11,605 nucleotides of DNA, from positions 13,874 to 25,478 of the forward strand of contig NWUY0304224920.1 of assembly GCA_004151065.3 (NCBI GenBank), in the 5' to 3' direction. The first letter of the stretch is position 1. Every line of letters begins with the position of its first letter. A model generated the notes under the pieces. It was given only the letters and a program-made list of their open reading frames with translations. It was not told the DNA's origin and ran no database searches. The stretch is from Larix sibirica. Taxonomy: Eukaryota > Streptophyta > Pinopsida > Pinales > Pinaceae. Made by a program: the position numbers and the translations under genes. Positions 1 to 7,172 of this stretch are shown one piece after another.

Positions 1-369
1 TATATAATGTAAGTATTTTTTAATATAGATTAAATTGTTTTTTATAAAATATATATTAAAATTATATAATAAATATGTGAATATATTTTGAAACAAATGA
101 TTATTAATATTAACTTATTTATATAAAATTTAATTATGTTACCATTTAAAATTAAAATATTTTACAGTACTTTAGTTTAGTATATTTTTGTGATCAAAAA
201 TACTATTTTCTCTAGTTATATTGAAGATGATTTTTTTATTAATTTTATTTATAGATATTTTTTCAATTTAACTTAACTATAGTTACATGGATTGTAATGC
301 AAAAGGTGAGTTGTAAATATGTCTTCTATAAAAAGTGACTAACTCATAATATTTTATTATATCTTTTAG
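1..369. other. AT-rich flank, no gene seen
   Basis: This stretch is very AT-rich, dominated by runs of A and T, and has no open frame or recognisable motif. The bases at 360-369 (pyrimidine-rich, ending TTTTAG) would serve as a splice acceptor for the exon-like fragment that follows, so part of this flank may be old intron. The 5' end of the LTR could also lie here or just downstream, but with only one LTR copy in view I cannot place it. Confidence 0.5.
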
Positions 370-618
370 GAGGCTCATTTTAGATCTCAAAATTCCCCTG
401 ATGAGAGATTGAGCAACATGTGACAAATGAAACAAGGTTTTATTGAGGTAGTAGAGACAAGTTTAAGGAAGAGAACATCATAGGACGAAAAGGACTATTG
501 AAGAGCAACAACAGAGGCTGAGGAGAGAGAGCGGTTTGACAGAGAAATAAACTTATTTAAAAACAAAGGGGGGGTAGGGTGGTACAAGGAGTTTGAGTTG
601 CGGCTCAAAGAGGATTAG
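370..618 (+). pseudogene. Decayed exon-like fragment of unknown protein
   Basis: One frame runs from just after a splice-acceptor-like TTTTAG for 82 codons with only three internal stops: TGA at 421, TAG at 481 and TGA at 499. Each is one G-to-A change from TGG, so each could once have been tryptophan. The translation is rich in charged residues, for example ATTEAEERERFDREI at codons 46-60, and reads like a helical soluble domain. I do not recognise the family. The last third is copied in the adjoining 110-bp duplication and continues into the first hairpin of the repeat array, so either the fragment was captured by the LTR or the LTR sequence arose next to it. A chance frame is possible, but the stop density is well below that expected for such AT-rich DNA. 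Confidence 0.4.
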
Positions 619-744
619 CGTCCTCACCTTTCCATACATTGACAGTTTGACAAAGGAATAAACTTATTTACAAACAAAGGGGGGTAGGGTGGAACAAGGA
701 GTTTGAGTTGGAGCTTAAATAGGATTGGAGTCCTCACCTTTCCA
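533..744. repeat. Tandem duplication, two copies of about 110 bp
   Basis: Bases 533-634 and 644-744 are two clearly related copies offset by 110-111 bp. Shared landmarks in order are GTTTGAC, AATAAACTTATTTA, a run of six or seven G followed by TAGGGTGG, ACAAGGAGTTTGAGTTG and TCCTCACCTTTCCA. They differ by a handful of substitutions and by one base in the G run. Each copy ends with one hairpin pair of the array described separately. The G-rich tract preceded by AAACAAA resembles a polypurine tract, but nothing else supports that role. Confidence 0.9.
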
Positions 745-955
745 CGGGTTTCAACCTGTGTACTAGGGGGTTGTAGCCTCCTTCTAGTTGGAGATGGTAA
801 ATTAGGAAGTTGGAGCTTCCTTTCAATTGGAGATAATAAACTATGAGGTTGTAGCCTCATTCCAGTTGACGCTGGTAAATTAGGGAGTTGGAGCTTCCTT
901 ACAACCAGTGCTGATAAAACTCAGGGGGTTGTAGCCTCCTTCCAGTTGTAGCTGG
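592..955. repeat. Array of paired short hairpins with TTGNAG loops
   Basis: Nine clear stem-loops with a 6-nt loop are visible. Stem arms lie at 592-597/604-609, 610-614/621-625, 702-707/714-719, 721-724/731-734, 765-770/777-782, 804-809/816-821, 843-848/855-860, 882-887/894-899 and 923-928/935-940. Loops are TTGCGG, TTAGCG, TTGGAG or TTGTAG. Arms differ between copies (TTTGAG/CTCAAA, AGGAAG/CTTCCT, ATGAGG/CCTCAT, AGGGGG/CCTCCT) yet stay complementary, allowing G-T pairs. Smaller hairpins CCAG/CTGG occur at 862-875 and 942-955 around TTGACG and TTGTAG. Partner loops in a pair start 17 nt apart (598/615, 708/725, 771/788, 810/827, 849/866, 929/946). The array lies where an LTR would be, upstream of U5 and the primer-binding site. 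Tandem palindromes are known in LTRs of Sirevirus-type Copia elements; whether these are equivalent is inference. Confidence 0.85.
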
Positions 956-959
956 AGAA
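763..959. repeat. Five alternating 39-40 bp tandem repeat units
   Basis: Units are 763-801, 802-840, 841-879, 880-919 and 920-959. Units 1, 3 and 5 share GGTTGTAGCCTC and most end in TGGTAAA-like sequence; units 2 and 4 share AGTTGGAGCTTCCT. The array is therefore a higher-order repeat of a roughly 79-bp A-B dimer. Each unit carries one strong hairpin and, 17 nt further on, a weaker second one. A sixth degenerate unit may start at 960. Divergence between units is substantial, so the array is old. Confidence 0.88.
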
Positions 960-979
960 CCTTGGAGATTGCTGTCGGG

Positions 980-1196
980 CCTCACGTTCATGTAAAAGAC
1001 TATGGTTTTTATTAATATAATATATTGCGTTTTTCATATATCACTTGTGTCCTCTCTTGTAGTAATGTGTATTTTGATGGTTAAATATTGTACATGGTTA
1101 TGGATGAATGAATAACCACATATCTTTGATGACGAAAAAGTGTTCATTTGTGTATGATACTAATTCACCCCCCAAGTATCATTGTGTGTTAAAAAA
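980..1196 (+). mobile_element. Probable U5/3' part of a Copia 5' LTR
   Basis: The stretch ends with AATTCACCCCCC at about 1164-1174, a sequence often found near the 3' end of plant Copia LTRs, shortly before the primer-binding site. It contains an AT-rich TATA-like tract near 1011-1027 and pyrimidine-rich segments, as expected for an R/U5 region. The exact 3' terminus, normally CA, is not clear and is probably mutated around 1180-1196. The LTR start cannot be fixed because no second LTR copy is present in the window. Confidence 0.6.
1011..1027 (+). promoter_or_regulatory. TATA-like tract in the presumed LTR
   Basis: The sequence ATTAATATAATATATTG lies about 180 bp upstream of the primer-binding site. 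In an LTR this could be the promoter TATA box or part of a polyadenylation region. It is the only local candidate, but such strings are common in AT-rich DNA. Confidence 0.2.
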
Positions 1197-1197
1197 T

Positions 1198-1209
1198 TGG
1201 CACCAGAGC
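1198..1209 (+). other. Retrotransposon primer-binding site (initiator Met tRNA type)
   Basis: TGGCACCAGAGC matches the usual plant Copia primer-binding site TGGTATCAGAGC at 10 of 12 positions; that site pairs with the 3' end of initiator methionine tRNA. It follows the LTR-like segment and precedes the Gag start by about 36 bp, which is normal spacing. The two differences are internal and could reflect decay or a variant lineage. Confidence 0.7.
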
Positions 1210-1245
1210 GTCTAACCATCTTGAAGGAGATCCTTGAACACACAT

Positions 1246-2480
1246 ATGGAAGTACAAGCAATTTTTTCTCTTAATGGAGCATCATTATTTGACGGGACAA
1301 ATTATATATCATGGGGTTTGATATTTGGAAAGCAATTGTTTCTGGTTACACTAAAAAGGGCCACCAAAAAATGCAGCTAAAAAAGAATCAAGGAAGAATA
1401 ACTCAATGGAAATGGAAGCCATCCTAGATGGATTTTCAGATACAATGAAGGAAAGATTGGGATAATGTACTTCAACTAAAGAGCTTTGAGACAAATTAAA
1501 AAAAATCAACATAGTTGAGAAGGTTGATGAATCTCATGAGGAAACAATTGTAGTGGAATTCAACTCCATCAAAGAACAATAGAAAGAATCAAGCACTCAT
1601 GAAGGTAAGAGTCTTTCAAAATATCTTGTCTATGAAGAAATAAGACACAATGATGCTAATTGTTCTCAATATAAGAATGGTGAAGAAAAATAGTAGGATT
1701 TATATGTTGAAGTACTTAAAGAATTGATGGAACTCAAGAAGAAGAATGTGCATTTAAAAGAATTATTAGAAGAATGTAAAAGGGAAAAATATGAGGCTCA
1801 TGAAGAAGCTGATACGACCATTGCTGGTCTAAAAATCCAAGTAGAAGAAATTGCAAAAATCAAGGAAGAAAACCAATCTCTAAAAAAACAACCACATAAG
1901 ACCCAAAAGGATGATCAAAATTCAAGAAAACATATGGCAAAAAGAGTCCAAGAGAAATAATCTGAAGTCAAAGCAATGCAAGAATAGTTGGAGAATGTAA
2001 TTGCCACAAATTTGAGTTTGAAAGAAGTACATCGAATCTAAATAATCTCCTCAGTGAGCAAAGAGATTTGAGTGACAAGAAAGGTATAGGATATGATCAT
2101 AAGCAAAATGCATTTGGAAAGAACCACCAAGGAAGACTGAAGAAAGACTTCAAAAACATGCAAATGAATCAAAAGACTGCCATGGAAGAGAAAGCTAAGT
2201 AGAAGAACATGATCAATCAAGACATGACATGAATGCATCCCAAAGGGCTCCATTCCAGAGGAGATTAACCACCTCCAAGTATCAAAGTATTTTTCAAGGA
2301 TATTGCTATTCTTGTAGTAACTATGGACACGAGGTTGTAAATTGTAGAGCCTATGGAAGAAATACTCAAGCAAAAAATAGAGTTATGAACTCCTACAAAA
2401 TTTAATGTTATAACTCATTATTTTGGGCAGATTGCAAAAATTAAATGAGAAAAGGCTCTACAAAAGTATGGAGAAGAAAA
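1246..2480 (+). pseudogene. gag: Decayed Ty1/Copia Gag (nucleocapsid polyprotein)
   Basis: Gag packages element RNA into virus-like particles. The copy starts at ATG 1246 with FDGTNYISW at codons 15-23, the hallmark of the plant Copia Gag N-terminal (UBN2-like) domain. DIWKAIVSGYT follows in another frame from 1320, then in a third frame (about 1370-2030) the EAILDGFSD and KEL*DKLK segments, where family members have tryptophan at the stop. A long Glu/Lys-rich coiled coil occupies about 1715-1960. From 2032 a further frame has SEQRDLSDKKGIGYD, matching a conserved post-coiled-coil motif. A CCHC zinc knuckle (CYSCSNYGHEVVNC) is at 2304-2345, with a degenerate second knuckle near 2403-2450. At least four frame changes and more than seven stops make it non-functional. 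The long coiled-coil Gag suggests a Sirevirus-like lineage, which is inference. Confidence 0.92.
2304..2345 (+). other. CCHC zinc knuckle within Gag
   Basis: The codons give C-x2-C-x4-H-x4-C with all four metal ligands intact (CYSCSNYGHEVVNC), followed by RAYGRN as in related plant Copia nucleocapsids. This is the best-preserved motif of the element and fixes orientation and family. About 20 codons further on, the remains of a second knuckle are split between frames and have lost ligands. Confidence 0.9.
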
Positions 2481-2732
2481 GAACATGGAAACCCTCAAGT
2501 TGATGAAAATCAAGTGCTCATAGATATATCTAAATAAGTGAATCAACAAGTTGTCACTACACAATCAAATGATCAGATATATCTAGATGCTATTCTTCCA
2601 AATTGCATTGCAAATATGTTGTCCGATCATTCAAATCCAAATCAAGTAGGGGTTGATGAAAACTTTTCCGAGAGAAATCCACAAATAGACCTACGTGATG
2701 AGGATCTAAGAAGATCCCAAATTCTCATTTGA
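2463..2732 (+). pseudogene. Continuation of the Gag frame, function unclear
   Basis: The zinc-knuckle frame continues with VWRRKEHGN, a basic tract seen after the knuckles in related elements. After a TAA at about 2535 it stays open for 64 codons from ATG 2538. The open part is rich in Asn, Asp and Gln and ends with RNPQIDLRDEDLRRSQ. The expected protease motif (a Trp/Tyr-x-x-Asp-Ser-Gly core) is absent. The LRRS-like end faintly recalls the linker between integrase and reverse transcriptase, which would imply a large internal deletion, but this is too short to rely on. Confidence 0.4.
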
Positions 2733-5409
2733 AAATTGTAAATTCCATACCAAGAATTTCAAGCAAAAGAACAACATGACAATAAAAACTAACAAGCAAC
2801 AAAAAGTTAAACATGGAAGATGAAGATGAAAATAAATAATGTGAGAAGGGTTGAAAGCAATATCTTTTTATAATAGAGTAGGCTAGTAGAATGTGTAAGT
2901 GGTTACATTAGCATACACGAGATTTCAGAGATAATTAAAGTCCATACACTTGGGAATGAAACCCATCAAGCATAGAAAATAAGGATTGAGTTGGGTTTAA
3001 GGAAAATTGATGAGTTTGATGAAAACAACATTATCTTGAACAAATGATTGGTCTTTGAATAATTAAGGAGATAAGGGAACAATGAATAGGATTGGAAAAA
3101 ACATATCAACCTTGAAGGAACAAAACCATGACTATTGGATGAACAATGTTGAAATCACTAAGTTCATTGACATAATCAAAATTGTCATAAGATCTTTGTG
3201 AACCGTTATTGGATCGAGAATGCGTTTTCTCGAAGACACAACAAAAGGTGTCATAATTCAAAATGATGATCCTAGAACATATTAGTTTCATACATCATTC
3301 TAAACAATTTAATTTGGAGACTCCCAGTATCGTGAATGAAGTGGACATTAAGGTCAGAATTCAAGCAACAATCGGGAGACAATGAGAACAATGCCAATAA
3401 ACTTGCTATGAAGAACAGGATGATATCAAAATTCAAGAGGAGTCAAATAGATATGAAGGAAAGAGAAGTACCAATCATTGAATTCATGGAAGCAACCTTA
3501 AGAAATCTTGCTCTAGACATTATTTACTACAACACCTGAAACAACGCTTGGAACAGTCAATAAGGAACATTGTTGAGCAAGTAGTTGGAATGAATGTTTT
3601 TGCATCTGAACAATTAAATGCAACAATTTTATAGTGGAAAAATATGGCAGCCTGGAGACTTAAAATTCAATCCTCAAATGTACAATAGTTTGTGTCTTTG
3701 AACATCTTCAAAACAAGATTTGTGAACGGTGGATAAGCAATCTATAATTATATAAGCCAACAAAATAAAGGTCATATATAGCTTACAACAGTCTGTCTTG
3801 AAGAGCGCCAACTATGGTAATGATGAAGTATTTTGAACCTTCATAATAGCTCCTAAAATGTGCAACCTTATCAGTTCTTTAACCCAACAAATTGAGCAGA
3901 AAGTTAATGTCAGCTTGATCAAAAAATTATTGTCACCAACATCAAGAAGAAGTGAACATTTGTGTATATGTACAACTCCTTTATTGAAACATATATCATA
4001 GTGCAATGTCAAGCAACAAGTGTATGTAAAGAAAATTAATTGAAAGGAAGTGGAATAAGTAGTAGAAGATGATAATTACCAAACAATTATGAGGCATGAG
4101 ATTGTTCAACAATGTTTCATCCTATTAAGAATTACAAAATCCCTCAAGAGCTATAGAAATTTAAATATGAAATGCAGTGTTATAGCCAAGAAATTCCCTT
4201 AGATAAAGGGTTCCATGTTCATTACAACTACCTGTGCAATGTGCCCTTTATGACCATAACATAAGTTGATTGCATGATTCTTTGAAATGCTCAAAACAAC
4301 CAACCTGGGAGTTTGATATCCCTCAAAGTTTGTTGTTAAATGATCTTAGAACTATAATAAATATGATTTGGTGGCCCACCTTTTCTCCTTTATGACTCTA
4401 GATGTTCTATCTGTGTTTATGTTTATAAAAAGGACTACAAAGTATTCATGGAGCTGCTTCTATAGGATACTAGTCGCCCAACAAAATTCTCTTGTATGTC
4501 AGAATCACAATGCTAATTAAACTTGAGGTATGTCATGCATTACCTCTTTTGGATCTGCTTTCCTTTTGTTGCTCAAATCTTGTTGCTGCAAACACATCAT
4601 GGAGCCTCTACAAGATGGAAATAATGCAAAGAGACAAGAGTTGGAAATGACTATCAGCTACAGGTGGTCAAGGTACCTCAACTATACTTCTATTCTCTAG
4701 ATGGGCTCATAATTAATTATTTTTTTCACCAATTTGATTGATAATTTATATTCATTTACCAAGATTAGACCAGGGTTGACACTTAGATAAGTCATGATTA
4801 TTACAATTTAGCCATGGATGACTTGCCTTATTTGAAACATACATTTTATTGCAATGGATCTAAATTCATCAAACACTTCTCCAACAAACCCTTATCACCA
4901 TCCATGCTAGAGCTATCACACAACAAAGATTTCCGTGCCATATCAACATTTCCTCGTGGATACTCATTAAAACTCTAGGTAGAAAAAGTCAAACATCCAA
5001 AAACTTAATTTCTATTTAACTACTGCACACAATTCCTCTGAAAGATGAAACCAGATTATTGGTTTTATATAAGCAACTATGTCCAAATTTGGAATATCCA
5101 ACCCGCAAATGTATATTGTGATCGTTGATTTAGGAGGACGATTTGGGGATGCCATGAATTCTTAGATCAATTATTCATTGCAACTCACACAATGCTGCTG
5201 CAAGTGTCACACCTAAGAATGCTACAGGCCCAACTCTACATATGTGGAACAAACACCAAACCAACATCAACAATATAACTCTCAAGCTTCTCCATATCTA
5301 GTGCTCCAAGAGAGGGTCCATAAAATTTGGTTAGAAATGGACAAAACTATGGCTTAGGGTTTGACCAACCATAAATATACATAAAGTGATGTCCACATGT
5401 GAAGCAACC
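2733..5409. other. Long stretch without recognisable gene
   Basis: Reading both strands I find no retroelement protease, integrase, reverse transcriptase or RNase H motif and no second LTR. Frames are short and interrupted. The longest stop-poor piece is 3082-3285 on the plus strand (67 codons with one TGA at 3199), whose translation is Ile/Asn-rich and unknown to me. Short open frames at 3336-3539 (plus) and 3812-4012 (minus) show no family features. This may be internal sequence of a non-autonomous element or ordinary intergenic DNA. Confidence 0.5.
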
Positions 5410-5455
5410 CCTCACTCAATATGAACAAAAAACCTCAATCAATATGGTCAAAAAT
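5410..5455. repeat. Two-copy 23-bp tandem duplication
   Basis: Bases 5410-5432 and 5433-5455 are near copies built on CCTCA-TCAATATG followed by an A-rich tail, differing at a few positions. It has no apparent function and looks like a replication-slippage product. Confidence 0.7.
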
Positions 5456-5600
5456 CTCCTTTAAACTTGGATCTTTATGCACAGTTGGATGTAACAACCT
5501 TTCCACAAATTAGGTTGGGCTTTCCCTAAGAGCAGAACACTCCATTCAAAACTATTTCAAGCAAATCAAACCAAAATAATCATCTCATTTAAACAAAAAA

Positions 5601-5674
5601 GATGATTGTATTGCACATATTTAGAGTGCACGAGGAAGATGATGATATTGCCCATATTTATAGGTGCAAAGGAA
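5601..5674. repeat. Two-copy 37-bp tandem duplication
   Basis: Bases 5601-5637 and 5638-5674 both read GATGAT, then TATTGC, CATATTTA, GTGCA and end GGAA, with scattered substitutions and a compensating one-base shift. They differ at about one fifth of the positions, so the duplication is not recent. No gene is associated. Confidence 0.75.
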
Positions 5675-5940
5675 GATGGGTAAAAAGAGAAACTCTAGTG
5701 ACATGCTTTGTAACAATTTCAATTTCCATGAATCTTGTAAGATTATTCACTCAACAGGTAATCCATCCATATTAACATAATTCACATTTAGAAGGAATTC
5801 AATGGACTATTTATCCCTAAATCTAGAAAAGAAGATCACACAACAATTTTAGGTTGTAAACTTACAAAGAAATATCAAAGGAAAATATCAACAATAATGG
5901 AAAATATAGATGAGGACCAAAGATTGATAGATTTATCTAC

Positions 5941-6183
5941 TTCCAACATGATTACAATAGCTACATCTAGAAATATAAGAAAGAAAAAGATCATTATGAT
6001 GGCAATTACTTGCTTTAAAAGCAAGTCGATGAGATTGCCTTTGGTTGGTTTGAATTAACTCACTACACAACCAACAACATAACCGAAGATGAACCTTCGA
6101 GTTTGTGGAGATTGTCGCTTCATTAGAAATTTGAAGAGTTGGAGCTTCATTAGGGCCTAAATATTGGCTGCAAATGTTGGTGA
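5941..6183 (+). pseudogene. Probable remnant of a PPR protein DYW domain
   Basis: DYW domains end many plant PPR proteins that edit organelle RNA and act as zinc-dependent cytidine deaminases. Landmarks appear in the expected order: a KKEKDH segment at 5980-5994 like the usual acidic EEEKEH; IAFG at 6034-6045; a diverged LIN-like stretch to about 6060; NLRVCGDC at 6092-6115, identical to the family core but followed by Arg instead of the usual His; and C-K-C-W-stop at 6169-6183, resembling the terminal C-S-C-G-D-Y-W with Gly-Asp-Tyr lost. IAFG and the C-terminus share one frame while NLRVCGDC lies in another, so at least two frameshifts are needed. The distance from NLRVCGDC to the end is about 11 codons short. 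Upstream PPR repeats are not recognisable. Only the eight-residue core is individually strong. Confidence 0.5.
6008..6026. repeat. Short palindrome, 9-bp arms around one base
   Basis: ACTTGCTTT at 6008-6016 and AAAGCAAGT at 6018-6026 are exact reverse complements around a single A. It falls between the two DYW-like segments, where that alignment has about three extra codons, so it may be a small inserted or fold-back sequence. Confidence 0.7.
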
Positions 6184-6935
6184 CCTCCAGCATAGGTATG
6201 AAATAGTGATATGGATCCCTTCAAAACAAGTTATGCAGAGGATATGACTACAAAATTATACCTTGAAGGATACGACCTACCAACAAGTGGGATGAAGTGA
6301 GGTGCACTGGTGTCCCCTAATCACTCACACTCTTCCAATATGTTGATGATGAACAAAAAAATCGTGGTTGCACTCACACACATACCACATTATGATTAGG
6401 TCATCCTTTAGGTCTACAATTTTTGTTGAGCTTACAATATTAAGAATCCACCACTAGAGTATTTCCCTACTAATCTACCAATGGATACCAGTGGATTTTT
6501 TTCCTAACCTTTTAAATGGCACTAGAAAATTCCCTGTCCACAATGCTACTCTAGCTACATGTATTTTCTTCTCTCAATATTGGATGTATTAATTGATTGG
6601 GACTACTTATTGTTGCAGTTACAACACATTGACAATACATTATAGAAAAGAATCAATAGTGTCACCCTCTTGAGATCCACGAGTGCGTCATGAAAATATA
6701 CTTGAAATGTAAGAAGGGAAGCAAACACAAACTCATTGGGACAACATAAAAAGAATGGATATATTGTAACCCAAATGTTCATCCTTAATGAAAATGAACT
6801 TAAATATTCTAGAAGACTTGAAAAAATCATATCCTAAGCTATGATTGTCAAAGTTGCACTTTAGTTAAAATGTCTTTAAACAGAGGGATGCTTTGAATTC
6901 CTCTTTCAATTTTGCACAAAACAATTCTAGTAACT
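6184..6935. other. No gene recognised
   Basis: Neither strand gives a recognisable product. The open frame on the minus strand at 6830-6603 is a hydrophobic, Leu/Phe-rich translation of AT-rich DNA and has no family features. No repeats longer than about 12 bp were noticed. Confidence 0.4.
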
Positions 6936-6950
6936 TTCCTAGACTAGGAA
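6936..6950. repeat. 15-nt palindrome TTCCTAG-A-CTAGGAA
   Basis: The seven-base arms are exact reverse complements around one A. On the minus strand it sits immediately after a TTTTTCAG sequence (6958-6951) that would act as a splice acceptor for the minus-strand pseudogene. The placement may be coincidence. Confidence 0.6.
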
Positions 6951-7172
6951 CTGAAAAATATTGATCGCATTAAACATTTAGTATACAATGAAACAATACC
7001 AACATGTAGTACTCTATGATCCTTCAAATTAATCAACATACAAACCTTTCTTGTGGTCAACAACCATTTAATAGTATAAACTAGTTTTGGTTGTGCTCTT
7101 ACACAATAAACGTAAGGTATTTATCAATTTGTTAAAAGGAGGCAACTATGAAGCAAAAGAGCAGGGGGATAC

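Noticed and set aside
555-590. Polypurine tract and start of a 3' LTR
   Set aside because: The G-rich tract after AAACAAA is suggestive, but it occurs in both duplicate copies, and the downstream order (U5, primer-binding site, Gag) shows this is the 5' side of the element.
624-860. 78-codon open frame on the minus strand across the repeats, with 13-residue periodicity
   Set aside because: It is produced by the 39-bp repeats (13 codons each) and low stop content on that strand. It has no domain and does not span the whole array.
592-955. CRISPR array
   Set aside because: The repeats are diverged, unit length is 39-40 bp with no unique spacers, and the setting is a plant retrotransposon LTR.
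2038-2373. 111-codon open frame on the minus strand
   Set aside because: It lies antisense to the Gag segment carrying the intact CCHC zinc knuckle; the plus strand is clearly the former coding strand.
2640-2735. Integrase to reverse-transcriptase linker of Copia Pol, from the LRRS-like end
   Set aside because: The similarity is four residues in a low-complexity acidic context, with no integrase or reverse transcriptase motif nearby.
5079-5140. A PPR-like NYV...NI...A pattern on the plus strand near 5074-5115
   Set aside because: It recalls the NYVLLSNIYAA-type segment of PPR proteins, but only a few residues agree, the spacing to the DYW-like block is uncertain, and no neighbouring PPR motif is seen.
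5933-6193. 86-codon open frame on the minus strand
   Set aside because: It has no family features and is antisense to the DYW-like motifs on the plus strand.
6603-6830. 75-codon hydrophobic open frame on the minus strand
   Set aside because: The Leu/Phe-rich translation is typical of AT-rich DNA; no start context or family signature.
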